Positions 6,593 to 13,923 of a DNA stretch of 15,629 nucleotides are shown here, piece by piece (within the stretch, counting starts at the first letter, position 1; each line of letters begins with the position of its first letter). The stretch lies in assembly GCA_017556665.1 (NCBI GenBank), contig JAFYMJ010000196.1, positions 1 to 15,629 on the forward strand, in the 5' to 3' direction. The notes under the pieces are model-generated. The model searched no databases, was not told where the DNA came from, and saw only the letters and a program-made list of their open reading frames with translations. Both the position numbers and the translations under genes were made by a program. This stretch comes from Bacteroidales bacterium. GTDB lineage: Bacteria > Bacteroidota > Bacteroidia > Bacteroidales > UBA932.

Positions 6593-9500
6593 TGAGAAAA
6601 GGCAAAAAGACATATTGGACACAGATAAAGGACTTCTATAAGAGGTTTGGCGTTGCTGCAATCTTTAGCTTCGCCATTGTGCTCCTGTTGCTCTCATATA
6701 TAATTCCCGATGGAAATAACCTTGAATCTGAGGTAAGGACACTGGAATCAAATATCCACAAGAGACAGCAAATATTGCACAACTATGTGCAGAAAGCATT
6801 CAGCATTCCAATAGATGAGTGGCTGGAGCTGGATGATTTTCCCGACGACATGGTTATATACAGATACAATGAGGATACATTGCAATCTTGGGTAAACCAG
6901 TTCCCAATAACCAATGACGAGACAGATGCACTTAATCTCTGGTACAGGATAAACCACCTTACAAGCAAGAGCCAGTACAATACTCCACTGGCATATTTGA
7001 GTGATCAGGAGCAGTATGTAAATCTTGGATCTGCATGGTACCTGGTAAAGGTGTACAGCATGAACAGGGTAAAAATAATATCTGCCTTGCTTATTAAAAC
7101 CGATTATTTGTCTGACAATTCCATACTGGTAAACAGAATAAACCCTGAGTTGGGGATAAAAAGGAAACTTATACTTACACCGGTAAGCTATGATGACGGG
7201 TATGTTGTTTATGGTATTGTAGGTGACCCGCTGTTTACTGTAGTAGGAGATATAACTGCAGGATATAATCCTTATGCAAACATTTTAAGGTGGATGGCAA
7301 TTGTTATGGTAGGCATTGGATTATATGTCTATATGCTTAGCAGAAGAAATTTAAAGACATGTCTGTTCTTTATATTGGGTATTACAATATTGTGGGGAGT
7401 GGCATACAAACTGGGTATATCTTTAAGGTATGTGTCACCTCTATTCTCTCCAAATATTTATGCCGATAGTGGAATATTCAGCTCTTTTGGAGCATTCCTT
7501 ATCAATAACATATATGTTTTCCTGTTTGTATTGGGATTATACAAATTCAGAAAGAAGATTATAACTGTTGCAATAAAATCAAAGAGAACAGTCAAGGGAA
7601 TCTTGTTCCTTTTGTTTTCTGTAATTGTGGTGGGTATATGCATATATATACATTTTGTATTCAGGTCATTAATCTTTAACTCCAATGTGGCATTGGAGCT
7701 TTTTAGACTGCAAGAGTTAAATATATATTCTGTCCTTTCATATTTGTCCTTTGGATTGCTCTTTGCGTCATTGCTGTTAATGATACAGTTTTTGGTTCCA
7801 TTATTTACAAAATACAGAAGAAATACCTGGTACACAGCAAAATTTATATTTTACTTTACGTTTATAATATCGTTATATACTCTTGTTGAGGTTAGTGTAC
7901 TTGGTAAGGAAAAGGAGTCATCAAGGGTAAAGGTATGGACAAACAAATTGTCGGTTGAAAGAGATATTGGACTTGAGTTGCAACTTAGGTCTGTAGAGAG
8001 CAAACTTATAAATGACCAGATATTCGGGGCAATGCTGTCGTTGCCAGAGGGTGGCCCAAATCTGGTCAGAAACAGATTGGAAGAGACTTACCTTGCAGGG
8101 ATATCTCAAAAATATCAGGTAACTGTAACATTGTGCAAGCCAAATGATATGCTGCTTGACAGCAAATGGCAGCAGATGATAGATTGTAATGAGTATTTCA
8201 ATAATCTTATTGCAAATGGTGTCCCATTGCATGATGGCTCAAGATTTTTCTTCCTTAATACATCAAAGGGTAGGGTTAGTTATTTGGGTGTAATGAGTTA
8301 TATGACAACAAATGGTCCTATTAACCTTTACATACAAATGGATTCCAGGTTTACCAAAGATGTTGTGGGATATCCGGCTTTACTGTTCAACTACAAGACC
8401 TCTGATAATGTAAGTATGCCAAAAGAGTACTCTTACGGCAAGTACCTTGACGGCAGACTGGTTGTGTACAGGGGCAAATACAATTATCCGTACCTGATCA
8501 ATCAGGATACGTATGATAAAGGCTTTAGTGAAACAAGAACGCAAGATGGGTATCTGCATTATATAAATGTCTCTTCGGCCGACAATATTATTATTATAAG
8601 CAGGCCTATGAGAACTTTCTATGTGTACGTGGTATCGTTCTCATACCTTATGCTGTTCTATTCTGCAATTCTGTTCCTTACAGTAAGAATGAGACGTTGG
8701 GGAAGGACAAGCCTTAAGAGAAACTTGTCAACAAACTCATTCAGAAGAAGTATTACAGTGCTGATTATTGTTTCGCTGGTCATTACATTGCTGTGTCTAT
8801 GTTTTGGCAGCGTATGGTTCTGTATGAATTTCTACAAAGAGAGCAACAGGGTGCAGATGGAAGAGAAATTGCAGACTATCCAGTCTACATTGTCAGATAT
8901 ATGCAAGTATGCAGATGATTATACACAAGTGAACACTTCGTCGGTGATACAGGCTATGGAAAGGATAGCTAACAATACTCAGGCAGATATAAACTTGTTT
9001 GATCCATACGGAAAACTGATGAGATCAACTCAGCCAGAGCTGTTCGACCGCTATTTGCTTTCCAGCAGAATGAATGCACAGGCGTATAAGCAGATTGTAT
9101 TGGAGAACAAGAACAGTTTCTTTAACAACGAGATATTGGGAAAACTGAGTTACTACTCACTATATGCACCAATATTTAATGCAGAAGGAAAGTTGCTGGC
9201 AATTGCAAATATTCCATATTTTTCTAAAGATGAAGGTTTTACAGAGGATGCTTCTGCTATTGTTGCGGCAATTGTAAATATATATATCCTTTTGCTTATT
9301 CTGGCAATTTTTGGAGGCAGTACCCTTGCTAACCAAATTGCAAAACCTATTGCTGAGATTAGCAGAAAGATGCGTTATATAGATGTTGTAAAGAAAGCTG
9401 AGCATATTAATTATGAGAGCAATAATGAGTTGGGTGATCTGGTAAGGTCTTATAACAATATGGTGGATGATCTTGAAGCGAGTACCAGAAAACTGGCACA

Positions 9501-10176
9501 ATCTGAGAGAGAGCAGGCGTGGAGTGAGATGGCAAGGCAGATAGCACATGAGATAAAGAACCCGCTTACCCCAATGAGCCTTAAGATACAGCACCTTGTA
9601 CGTATGAAAAATATGGGAGTTGAAGGTTGGGAAGATAAGTTTGAGAGTGCGGCAAAATCTATTCTGGAACAAATAAACATTTTATCAAATACTGCATCTG
9701 AATTCTCAAGCTTTGCCAAGTTCTACTATGAGGAGACTGTAGAGATGAATCTTGCAGAGGTTATAAATGAACAGAAGGTATTTTTTGATACAAGGGAAAA
9801 TATCAGAATCATTTATGATTATTGTCATAAGAACTGTATTGTTTACGCAAGAAAAGGGCAGATTATAAGGGTGCTAGTAAATCTTATCTCAAATGCAATC
9901 CAAGCTCTTGAAGAGAGTGGTATGGGATATATACGAATACTTCTTAAAGAGCAGGAAGATTCTTATCTGGTAAGTATTGAAGACAATGGCCCTGGAGTAA
10001 AGAAAGAGGATGAGCAGAAACTGTTCAAACCTAACTTTACAACAAAAAGCAGTGGAACAGGTTTGGGTCTTGCAATATGCCGAAACATTATTGAGCAAAG
10101 TGGAGGAAAAATCTTCTACTCAAAATCTGACCTTGGAGGGGCAAACTTCTCATTCACATTGCCAAAGAACAAATAG
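6592..10176 (+). CDS. Large ten-helix NtrY-like sensor histidine kinase
   Basis: A 1194-residue membrane histidine kinase. Predicted helices are near 21-39, 232-250, 257-275, 298-318, 336-358, 381-405, 415-437, 675-697, 720-744 and 888-909. Basic loops (for example 251-256, 319-335, 406-410, 698-710) fit an alternating topology with three large periplasmic segments: about 40-231, 438-674 and 745-887. The last looks like a Cache/PAS sensor (LFDPYGKLM ... YAPIFNAEGKLLAIANI). A HAMP domain follows (about 910-963), then the H-box with His986 in HEIKNPLTP, an NtrY-type signature. Asn1097 and Asn1101 form the N-box, DNGPG is at 1131-1135, and GTGLGL starts at 1155. All catalytic motifs look intact. 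The signal and partner regulator are unknown, and no response regulator is encoded here. It overlaps rlmH by one base. Confidence 0.92.
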   Translation: MRKGKKTYWTQIKDFYKRFGVAAIFSFAIVLLLLSYIIPDGNNLESEVRTLESNIHKRQQILHNYVQKAFSIPIDEWLELDDFPDDMVIYRYNEDTLQSWVNQFPITNDETDALNLWYRINHLTSKSQYNTPLAYLSDQEQYVNLGSAWYLVKVYSMNRVKIISALLIKTDYLSDNSILVNRINPELGIKRKLILTPVSYDDGYVVYGIVGDPLFTVVGDITAGYNPYANILRWMAIVMVGIGLYVYMLSRRNLKTCLFFILGITILWGVAYKLGISLRYVSPLFSPNIYADSGIFSSFGAFLINNIYVFLFVLGLYKFRKKIITVAIKSKRTVKGILFLLFSVIVVGICIYIHFVFRSLIFNSNVALELFRLQELNIYSVLSYLSFGLLFASLLLMIQFLVPLFTKYRRNTWYTAKFIFYFTFIISLYTLVEVSVLGKEKESSRVKVWTNKLSVERDIGLELQLRSVESKLINDQIFGAMLSLPEGGPNLVRNRLEETYLAGISQKYQVTVTLCKPNDMLLDSKWQQMIDCNEYFNNLIANGVPLHDGSRFFFLNTSKGRVSYLGVMSYMTTNGPINLYIQMDSRFTKDVVGYPALLFNYKTSDNVSMPKEYSYGKYLDGRLVVYRGKYNYPYLINQDTYDKGFSETRTQDGYLHYINVSSADNIIIISRPMRTFYVYVVSFSYLMLFYSAILFLTVRMRRWGRTSLKRNLSTNSFRRSITVLIIVSLVITLLCLCFGSVWFCMNFYKESNRVQMEEKLQTIQSTLSDICKYADDYTQVNTSSVIQAMERIANNTQADINLFDPYGKLMRSTQPELFDRYLLSSRMNAQAYKQIVLENKNSFFNNEILGKLSYYSLYAPIFNAEGKLLAIANIPYFSKDEGFTEDASAIVAAIVNIYILLLILAIFGGSTLANQIAKPIAEISRKMRYIDVVKKAEHINYESNNELGDLVRSYNNMVDDLEASTRKLAQSEREQAWSEMARQIAHEIKNPLTPMSLKIQHLVRMKNMGVEGWEDKFESAAKSILEQINILSNTASEFSSFAKFYYEETVEMNLAEVINEQKVFFDTRENIRIIYDYCHKNCIVYARKGQIIRVLVNLISNAIQALEESGMGYIRILLKEQEDSYLVSIEDNGPGVKKEDEQKLFKPNFTTKSSGTGLGLAICRNIIEQSGGKIFYSKSDLGGANFSFTLPKNK

Positions 10177-10177
10177 C

Positions 10178-10225
10178 GGGAGCCGCACCAGTTTGATCTG
10201 TAAACTTTCAGATCCCCATCCTCCC
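10178..10225. other. Hairpin just after the kinase stop codon
   Basis: GATCTG at 10195-10200 and CAGATC at 10209-10214 form a perfect six-base stem with an eight-base loop. GGGAG at 10178-10182 and CTCCC at 10221-10225 could close a larger outer stem. It begins two bases after the kinase stop. No T-run follows on the plus strand, so it is not a standard intrinsic terminator. It may protect the 3' end of the kinase message or be part of the adjacent structured region. Confidence 0.4.
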
Positions 10226-10228
10226 ATC

Positions 10229-10421
10229 CACAGACAAGGTCTGAAAAATGGCCTTAGGTATGGCTGGCAATCTATTCCATCTGAACCATAATTTCCTAAC
10301 TCACAAATGCCCCAGTTTGTCTGCCAAGAGGCATTTATTCAAACACACGGAAATTTATGGTCCATCTGAAATGATTGCTTACGCCCCTCAGGATATTTTT
10401 CAGTCCTTGCCTGCTGCTGTG
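10229..10421. ncRNA. Candidate structured RNA: long rod-like imperfect palindrome, possibly 6S-like
   Basis: Almost the whole segment folds on itself in one register. From outside in: CACAG 10229-10233 with CTGTG 10417-10421; CAAGG 10235-10239 with CCTTG 10405-10409; CTGAAAAAT 10241-10249 with ATTTTTCAG 10395-10403; CCT 10252-10254 with AGG 10390-10392; AGG 10256-10258 with CCT 10386-10388; GCAATC 10267-10272 with GATTGC 10373-10378; a symmetric bubble of 13 and 12 bases (10273-10285 and 10361-10372); CCATAATTTCC 10286-10296 with GGAAATTTATGG 10349-10360, one bulge; and AAATGCC 10305-10311 with GGCATTT 10330-10336. A closing stem, central bubble and terminal stem within about 190 bases is the layout of 6S RNA. 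No open frame here looks like a protein. Three in-register pairs are G-U on plus but A-C on minus, weakly favouring plus. No clear promoter was found on either strand, so the RNA assignment is inference. Confidence 0.45.
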
Positions 10422-10435
10422 CAGTTGGGCATTTG

Positions 10436-10480
10436 TAAAAATAAGAAGAGGCCGGATCAAAATTTTTGACCCGACCCCTC
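10436..10480 (-). terminator. Intrinsic terminator of the engB-prs-nadE-der operon
   Basis: Read on the minus strand, bases 10480 to 10446 form an almost unbroken stem of about 16 pairs around a short A/U loop centred at 10463. The U-rich stretch UUCUUAUUUUUA follows (10447-10436). Several pairs are G-U on the minus-strand RNA but C-A mismatches on the plus strand, which indicates minus-strand use and termination of der about 25 bases after its stop. Weaker use from the plus side is possible, because T-rich sequence also follows at 10484-10499. Confidence 0.8.
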
Positions 10481-10505
10481 ATCTGTTTTATATTATCTCT
10501 GTCTG

Positions 10506-11810
10506 CTATTTCTGTCTTAAGAAAATCTGTACAGGAACACCATGGAAATTAAAATGCTCCCTTAATCTGTTCTCAAGGAACCTCTTGTATGGATCCCTTA
10601 CATACTGAGGCAGATTACAGAAGAATGCAAATGACGGACTTGGACTTGGCAATTGGGTTACATACTTAATCTTAATGTATTTGCCTTTTAGTGCAGGTGG
10701 AGGATAGTTCTCAATCTCTGGCAACATGGCCTCATTCAACTTGCTTGTAGATATTTTGCGTGAGTAGTTATCGTAAACATCCATTGCAGCCTTAAGTACA
10801 TCAAATATTCTCTGTTTATTAATTACAGAGGTAAAAATGATTGGAACGTCGTTAAACGGAGCAATTCTTTTAAGGATATCCTCTTTAAATGCTTTCATTG
10901 TATTGTTGTCTTTCTCTATGGTATCCCATTTGTTCACAACAATAACAACACCTTTCTTGTTTCTTTGAATCAAGTTATAGATAGCCATATCCTGAGCCTC
11001 AACTCCAGCTTGTGCATCAATCATAAGAATACATACATCTGAATTCTCTATTGACCTTACTGCACGCATTACAGAGTAGAACTCAAGATCCTCTTTTACT
11101 TTTGTCTTTTTCCTTAGTCCGGCAGTATCAATAAGCATAAAATTGTAACCAAACTTATTGTAGTGGGTTGCAATTGAATCTCTTGTTGTACCTGCTATGT
11201 TGGTAACAATGTTTCTTTCCTCTCCAAGAAGAGCGTTGGTCATAGAGGATTTTCCAACGTTTGGCTTTCCTACAATTGTGATTCTTGGAAGTTCAATTTC
11301 CTCCTCTACTGCATTGTCAACAGGCATTAGAGAGCAAATTTTGTCCAATAGGTCACCGGTATTGCCACCGCTTGCTGCAGCAATACAGAATGGCTCGCCC
11401 AATCCAAGAGAATTGAACTCGTATGCACCATACATTTTATCTCCTGTATCAACCTTGTTTACTGCAAGGATAACAGGTTTTTTGCATCGTCTTAGAATAG
11501 CAGCAATTTCAGAATCGTAGTCTGTAATACCTGTTTCAACCTCACACAAAAATAAAATGACATCGGCCTCGTCAATGGCTAAAGAGACTTGTTTTCTGAT
11601 TTCTTCCTCAAAGATATCATCTGAGTTACTGGTATATCCACCAGTGTCAATAACAGAAAACTCTTTGCCGCACCACTCGGCCTTACCATAGTGCCTGTCT
11701 CTGGTTACGCCTGCCGTTTCGTCAACAATGGCTTGTCTCATACCAACAAGTCTGTTGAATAGGGTAGACTTACCTACATTAGGCCTTCCTACAATTGCTA
11801 AAACTCCCAT
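10506..11810 (-). CDS. der: Ribosome biogenesis GTPase Der (EngA)
   Basis: An essential double-GTPase needed for late 50S ribosomal subunit assembly. The 434-residue protein has two G domains in tandem. The first has G1 GRPNVGKS at 8-15, Thr36, DTGG at 55-58 and NKVD at 118-121. The second has GKPNVGKS at 181-188, TTRD at 208-211, DTAG at 228-231 and NKWD at 293-296. A KH-like domain (about 350-434) completes the protein. Length and order are typical. The start [11 protein letters not shown] puts G1 at the usual place. It follows the small membrane-protein gene by 21 bp and is the last gene of the minus-strand operon, ending at a strong terminator. The second-domain Walker-A spacing and DTAGLRKK are normal for Der. 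Confidence 0.97.
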   Translation of the reverse strand: MGVLAIVGRPNVGKSTLFNRLVGMRQAIVDETAGVTRDRHYGKAEWCGKEFSVIDTGGYTSNSDDIFEEEIRKQVSLAIDEADVILFLCEVETGITDYDSEIAAILRRCKKPVILAVNKVDTGDKMYGAYEFNSLGLGEPFCIAAASGGNTGDLLDKICSLMPVDNAVEEEIELPRITIVGKPNVGKSSMTNALLGEERNIVTNIAGTTRDSIATHYNKFGYNFMLIDTAGLRKKTKVKEDLEFYSVMRAVRSIENSDVCILMIDAQAGVEAQDMAIYNLIQRNKKGVVIVVNKWDTIEKDNNTMKAFKEDILKRIAPFNDVPIIFTSVINKQRIFDVLKAAMDVYDNYSRKISTSKLNEAMLPEIENYPPPALKGKYIKIKYVTQLPSPSPSFAFFCNLPQYVRDPYKRFLENRLREHFNFHGVPVQIFLRQK

Positions 11811-11831
11811 ATAAATTAATCTATTCTAAAT

Positions 11832-12077
11832 TTAACAGTCCATACCGCAACTGCCACAATCAGATGTGCAGTCTTTAGGTAAATTCCTGTTTCTGTTTTT
11901 CTTGCTCCAAAGTTTTCTCTCCTCAACTTTTGCACATTGTATCCCTTTTTTGCGAAGTGGCTTGTTGTGTTCAATTTCTGTATCGGGAAACTTTCCATCT
12001 TTTCTGAAAATAATATTGAAGCACAAACCAAACACGCAAAGGGCAACAATGGCAACTGTAAGTAAAAACAACTTCAT
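11832..12077 (-). CDS. Small membrane-anchored protein with a cysteine-rich tail
   Basis: An 81-residue protein with one N-terminal hydrophobic helix (residues 2-24, MKLFLLTVAIVALCVFGLCF) and a polar tail of about 57 residues. The tail has the pattern KFPDTEIEHNKPLRKKGIQC, which I recognise from short Bacteroidota proteins annotated only as membrane or secreted; function is unknown. The C-terminus carries Cys70-x3-Cys74-x2-Cys77-x3-Cys81, which could bind metal or form disulfides. I chose the ATG at 12077, which overlaps the nadE stop by one base (TAATG), over an in-frame ATG at 12089. This coupling and the reading frame support a real gene. A second overlapping minus-strand frame here (11816-12055) has no coherent features. 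Confidence 0.78.
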   Translation of the reverse strand: MKLFLLTVAIVALCVFGLCFNIIFRKDGKFPDTEIEHNKPLRKKGIQCAKVEERKLWSKKNRNRNLPKDCTSDCGSCGMDC

Positions 12078-12919
12078 TATAGCAAACATTTTTCTTTATA
12101 AACCAATGGCTTCTCGCTTACATTAAAGATTGGCGGAATTTGTGCAACCTTAAATGCAGCACCTCTTCTAAGAGATACTATTCTTTCAACATCGGCTTTG
12201 TTGTACCCTGCTTCAATAAGTTGCTCAGGAGTCTGACCTCCCTCGTTAAGAGCATAAAGCAGCGGGTCAAGTATAGAGTAGTCAGGTAAGGAATCACTGT
12301 CTTTCTGACCCTCTCTAAGCTCAGCCGATGGAGCCTTGGTTATAGTATTTTCTGGAATAACAACTCCATTTCTGTTCAAATAGTGGGCAAGCTCATAAAC
12401 CTCGCATTTGTACAGGTCTGCAATAACCATTGCTGCACCTGCCAAATCTCCGTATAGAGTGCCGTAGCCTGTGCTTAGCTCACTCTTGTTGGATGTGTTC
12501 AACAGAAGGTATCCAAATTTGTTTGAGTATGCCATAAGCAAAGTGCCCCTTATTCTAGCCTGCAGATTCTCCTCTGCCACATTCCATTTGTTATCGGGAC
12601 CAAAAACATCTGCAAGTGCTTCTGTGTAGTCATTGAACATTTTGGCAATTGGAATAATCTTATATCCCATTTTAAGGTTCTCTGCCAAATCTACAGCATC
12701 CTTAATTGAATGGGATGTTGAGAATTCACTTGGCATCATGAATCCATATACTCTGTTGCTGCCAAGAGCTTCAACAGCCAAAGCTGCCACTACAGCAGAA
12801 TCTATGCCTCCCGACAGCCCCAATACAACTCCTTTGGCACCAATTTTATCTACAAAATTTCTGATGCCGTTTACAAGGGTATTGTGGACACCTTCTATGT
12901 TTAATTTTGGCGATAACAT
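12077..12919 (-). CDS. nadE: NAD+ synthetase, stand-alone synthetase domain
   Basis: Converts nicotinic acid adenine dinucleotide to NAD+ with ATP and ammonia. The 280-residue protein has the PP-loop SGGIDSAVV at 36-44, MMPSEFSTSHS at 59-69, VAEENLQARIRG at 112-123, NTSNKSE at 139-145, GYGTLYGDLAGA at 149-160 and APSAELREGQKDSDSLP at 194-210. These segments resemble the synthetase half of glutamine-dependent bacterial NadE, but the N-terminal nitrilase-type glutaminase domain is absent. Only 11 bp separate this start from the end of prs, so that domain is not just upstream. It must use free ammonia or a glutaminase subunit encoded elsewhere. It lies between prs and the small membrane protein in the operon. 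PRPP made by Prs is also a substrate for NAD precursor synthesis. Confidence 0.93.
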   Translation of the reverse strand: MLSPKLNIEGVHNTLVNGIRNFVDKIGAKGVVLGLSGGIDSAVVAALAVEALGSNRVYGFMMPSEFSTSHSIKDAVDLAENLKMGYKIIPIAKMFNDYTEALADVFGPDNKWNVAEENLQARIRGTLLMAYSNKFGYLLLNTSNKSELSTGYGTLYGDLAGAAMVIADLYKCEVYELAHYLNRNGVVIPENTITKAPSAELREGQKDSDSLPDYSILDPLLYALNEGGQTPEQLIEAGYNKADVERIVSLRRGAAFKVAQIPPIFNVSEKPLVYKEKCLL

Positions 12920-12930
12920 AATCTTTTGTT

Positions 12931-13881
12931 TTAGAATTTGAATGTAGGGCTAATAGATTGGTAGTTGTAAACTTTATCAATGATATCTGCAAATAGCTCT
13001 GCAATTGAGATAACTTTAATCTTGGATGTATCTTGTCCCTCTTTAGCTCTTAGAGGAATAGTGTCTGTTACAACCAACTCATCCAATTGTGAGTTTGCAA
13101 TGTTCTCGTAAGCAGCACCGCTCAATACAGCGTGGGTTGCAACGGCTCTAACGCTAAGTGCACCTTTCTCTTTAAGCATGTTTGCAGCTTTGCAAAGAGT
13201 ACCTGCTGTATCTACCATATCATCTACAATTACAACATTTCTACCCTCTACATCACCAATAGCTGTCATTGAACCAACAACATTTGCTCTCTCTCTAGAT
13301 TTGTGGCAAACAATAAGCGGACAAGCCAAATGTCTTGAGTATGCATTTGCTCTCTTTGCACCACCCATATCTGGAGCAGCAATAGAAAGGTTCTCAATCT
13401 TTTGAGCTCTTAGATATTCAAGGAACAATGAACTTGCGTAAACATGATCTACAGGGAAATCAAAGAATCCTTGGATTTGGTCTGCGTGAAGGTCTGCTGT
13501 CATAACTCTGTCACAACCGGCTGCACCTAAAAGGTTAGCAACAAGTTTTGCACCAATTGAAACTCTTGGTCTGTCTTTTCTATCTTGTCTTGCCCAACCA
13601 AAATAAGGCATAACTGCAATAACTTTGTATGCAGAAGCTCTTTTGGCTGCATCAATCATAAGTAACAATTCAAATAAGTTCTCTACAGGTGGGAATGTAG
13701 ACTGAACAATAAATACTGTTGCACCTCTGACACTCTCGTCAAAAGCAGGTTGAAACTCACCATCGCTGAATACATTTACAATTGCCTGGCCTAAATCCAA
13801 TTTAAGCTCTTTAGCAATTTTTTCTGCAAGGTATCTTGAACCTCTGCAAGAGAAAATCTTAATAACGTGACTGTGTTCCAT
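12931..13881 (-). CDS. prs: Ribose-phosphate pyrophosphokinase
   Basis: Makes PRPP from ribose 5-phosphate and ATP, feeding purine, pyrimidine, histidine, tryptophan and NAD synthesis. The 316-residue length is standard. Visible signatures are NVFSDGEFQPAFDESVRG at 36-53, the flexible-loop residues YFGWARQDRKDRPR at 93-106, the metal and ATP site TADLHADQIQGFFD at 128-141, APDMGGAKRA at 169-178 and the PRPP-binding loop VIVDDMVDTAGT at 217-228. It is the class I, phosphate-dependent type by sequence. It lies 27 bp after engB and 11 bp before nadE, so the three are probably co-transcribed. An 18-bp tandem repeat occupies most of the gap before its ATG. Confidence 0.97.
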   Translation of the reverse strand: MEHSHVIKIFSCRGSRYLAEKIAKELKLDLGQAIVNVFSDGEFQPAFDESVRGATVFIVQSTFPPVENLFELLLMIDAAKRASAYKVIAVMPYFGWARQDRKDRPRVSIGAKLVANLLGAAGCDRVMTADLHADQIQGFFDFPVDHVYASSLFLEYLRAQKIENLSIAAPDMGGAKRANAYSRHLACPLIVCHKSRERANVVGSMTAIGDVEGRNVVIVDDMVDTAGTLCKAANMLKEKGALSVRAVATHAVLSGAAYENIANSQLDELVVTDTIPLRAKEGQDTSKIKVISIAELFADIIDKVYNYQSISPTFKF

Positions 13882-13887
13882 AGTTTT

Positions 13888-13923
13888 ATTTTATAGTGTT
13901 TCTAAATTTTATAGTGTTTCCAA
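13888..13923 (-). repeat. 18-bp tandem duplication of the engB 3' end
   Basis: Two adjacent 18-base units, 13888-13905 and 13906-13923, differ at one base. Fifteen bases (ATTTTATAGTGTTTC on plus) are identical. On the minus strand the upstream unit encodes the engB ending Leu-Glu-Thr-Leu-stop. The downstream unit repeats the same codons in the same frame, with TTA in place of TTG for the first leucine. Read-through of the first stop would add Asn-Leu-Glu-Thr-Leu and then meet a second stop. Confidence 0.85.

Noticed and set aside
10178..10250. A tRNA or other classical RNA gene suggested by GGGAG/CTCCC after the kinase
   Set aside because: The stem ends are only about 47 bases apart and no tRNA arm pattern, anticodon loop or T-loop is seen. 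Nor are the signature motifs of SRP RNA, RNase P RNA or tmRNA apparent.
10303..10436. Second inverted repeat ACAAATGCCC (10303-10312) with GGGCATTTGT (10427-10436)
   Set aside because: It is a perfect ten-base match, but it competes with the better nested pairing of AAATGCC with 10330-10336 and lies out of register with the rod. It might be an alternative fold and is not called as a feature.
10010..10608. Three short plus-strand open frames (10010-10291, 10248-10469, 10375-10608) around the kinase-der gap
   Set aside because: They overlap the kinase or der ends, have no coherent protein features, and coincide with the palindrome and terminator. They look like chance frames.
11816..12055. Overlapping minus-strand frame of 79 codons beside the small membrane protein
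   Set aside because: It overlaps the better-supported frame that starts at the nadE stop, and it has no membrane helix or conserved pattern of its own.
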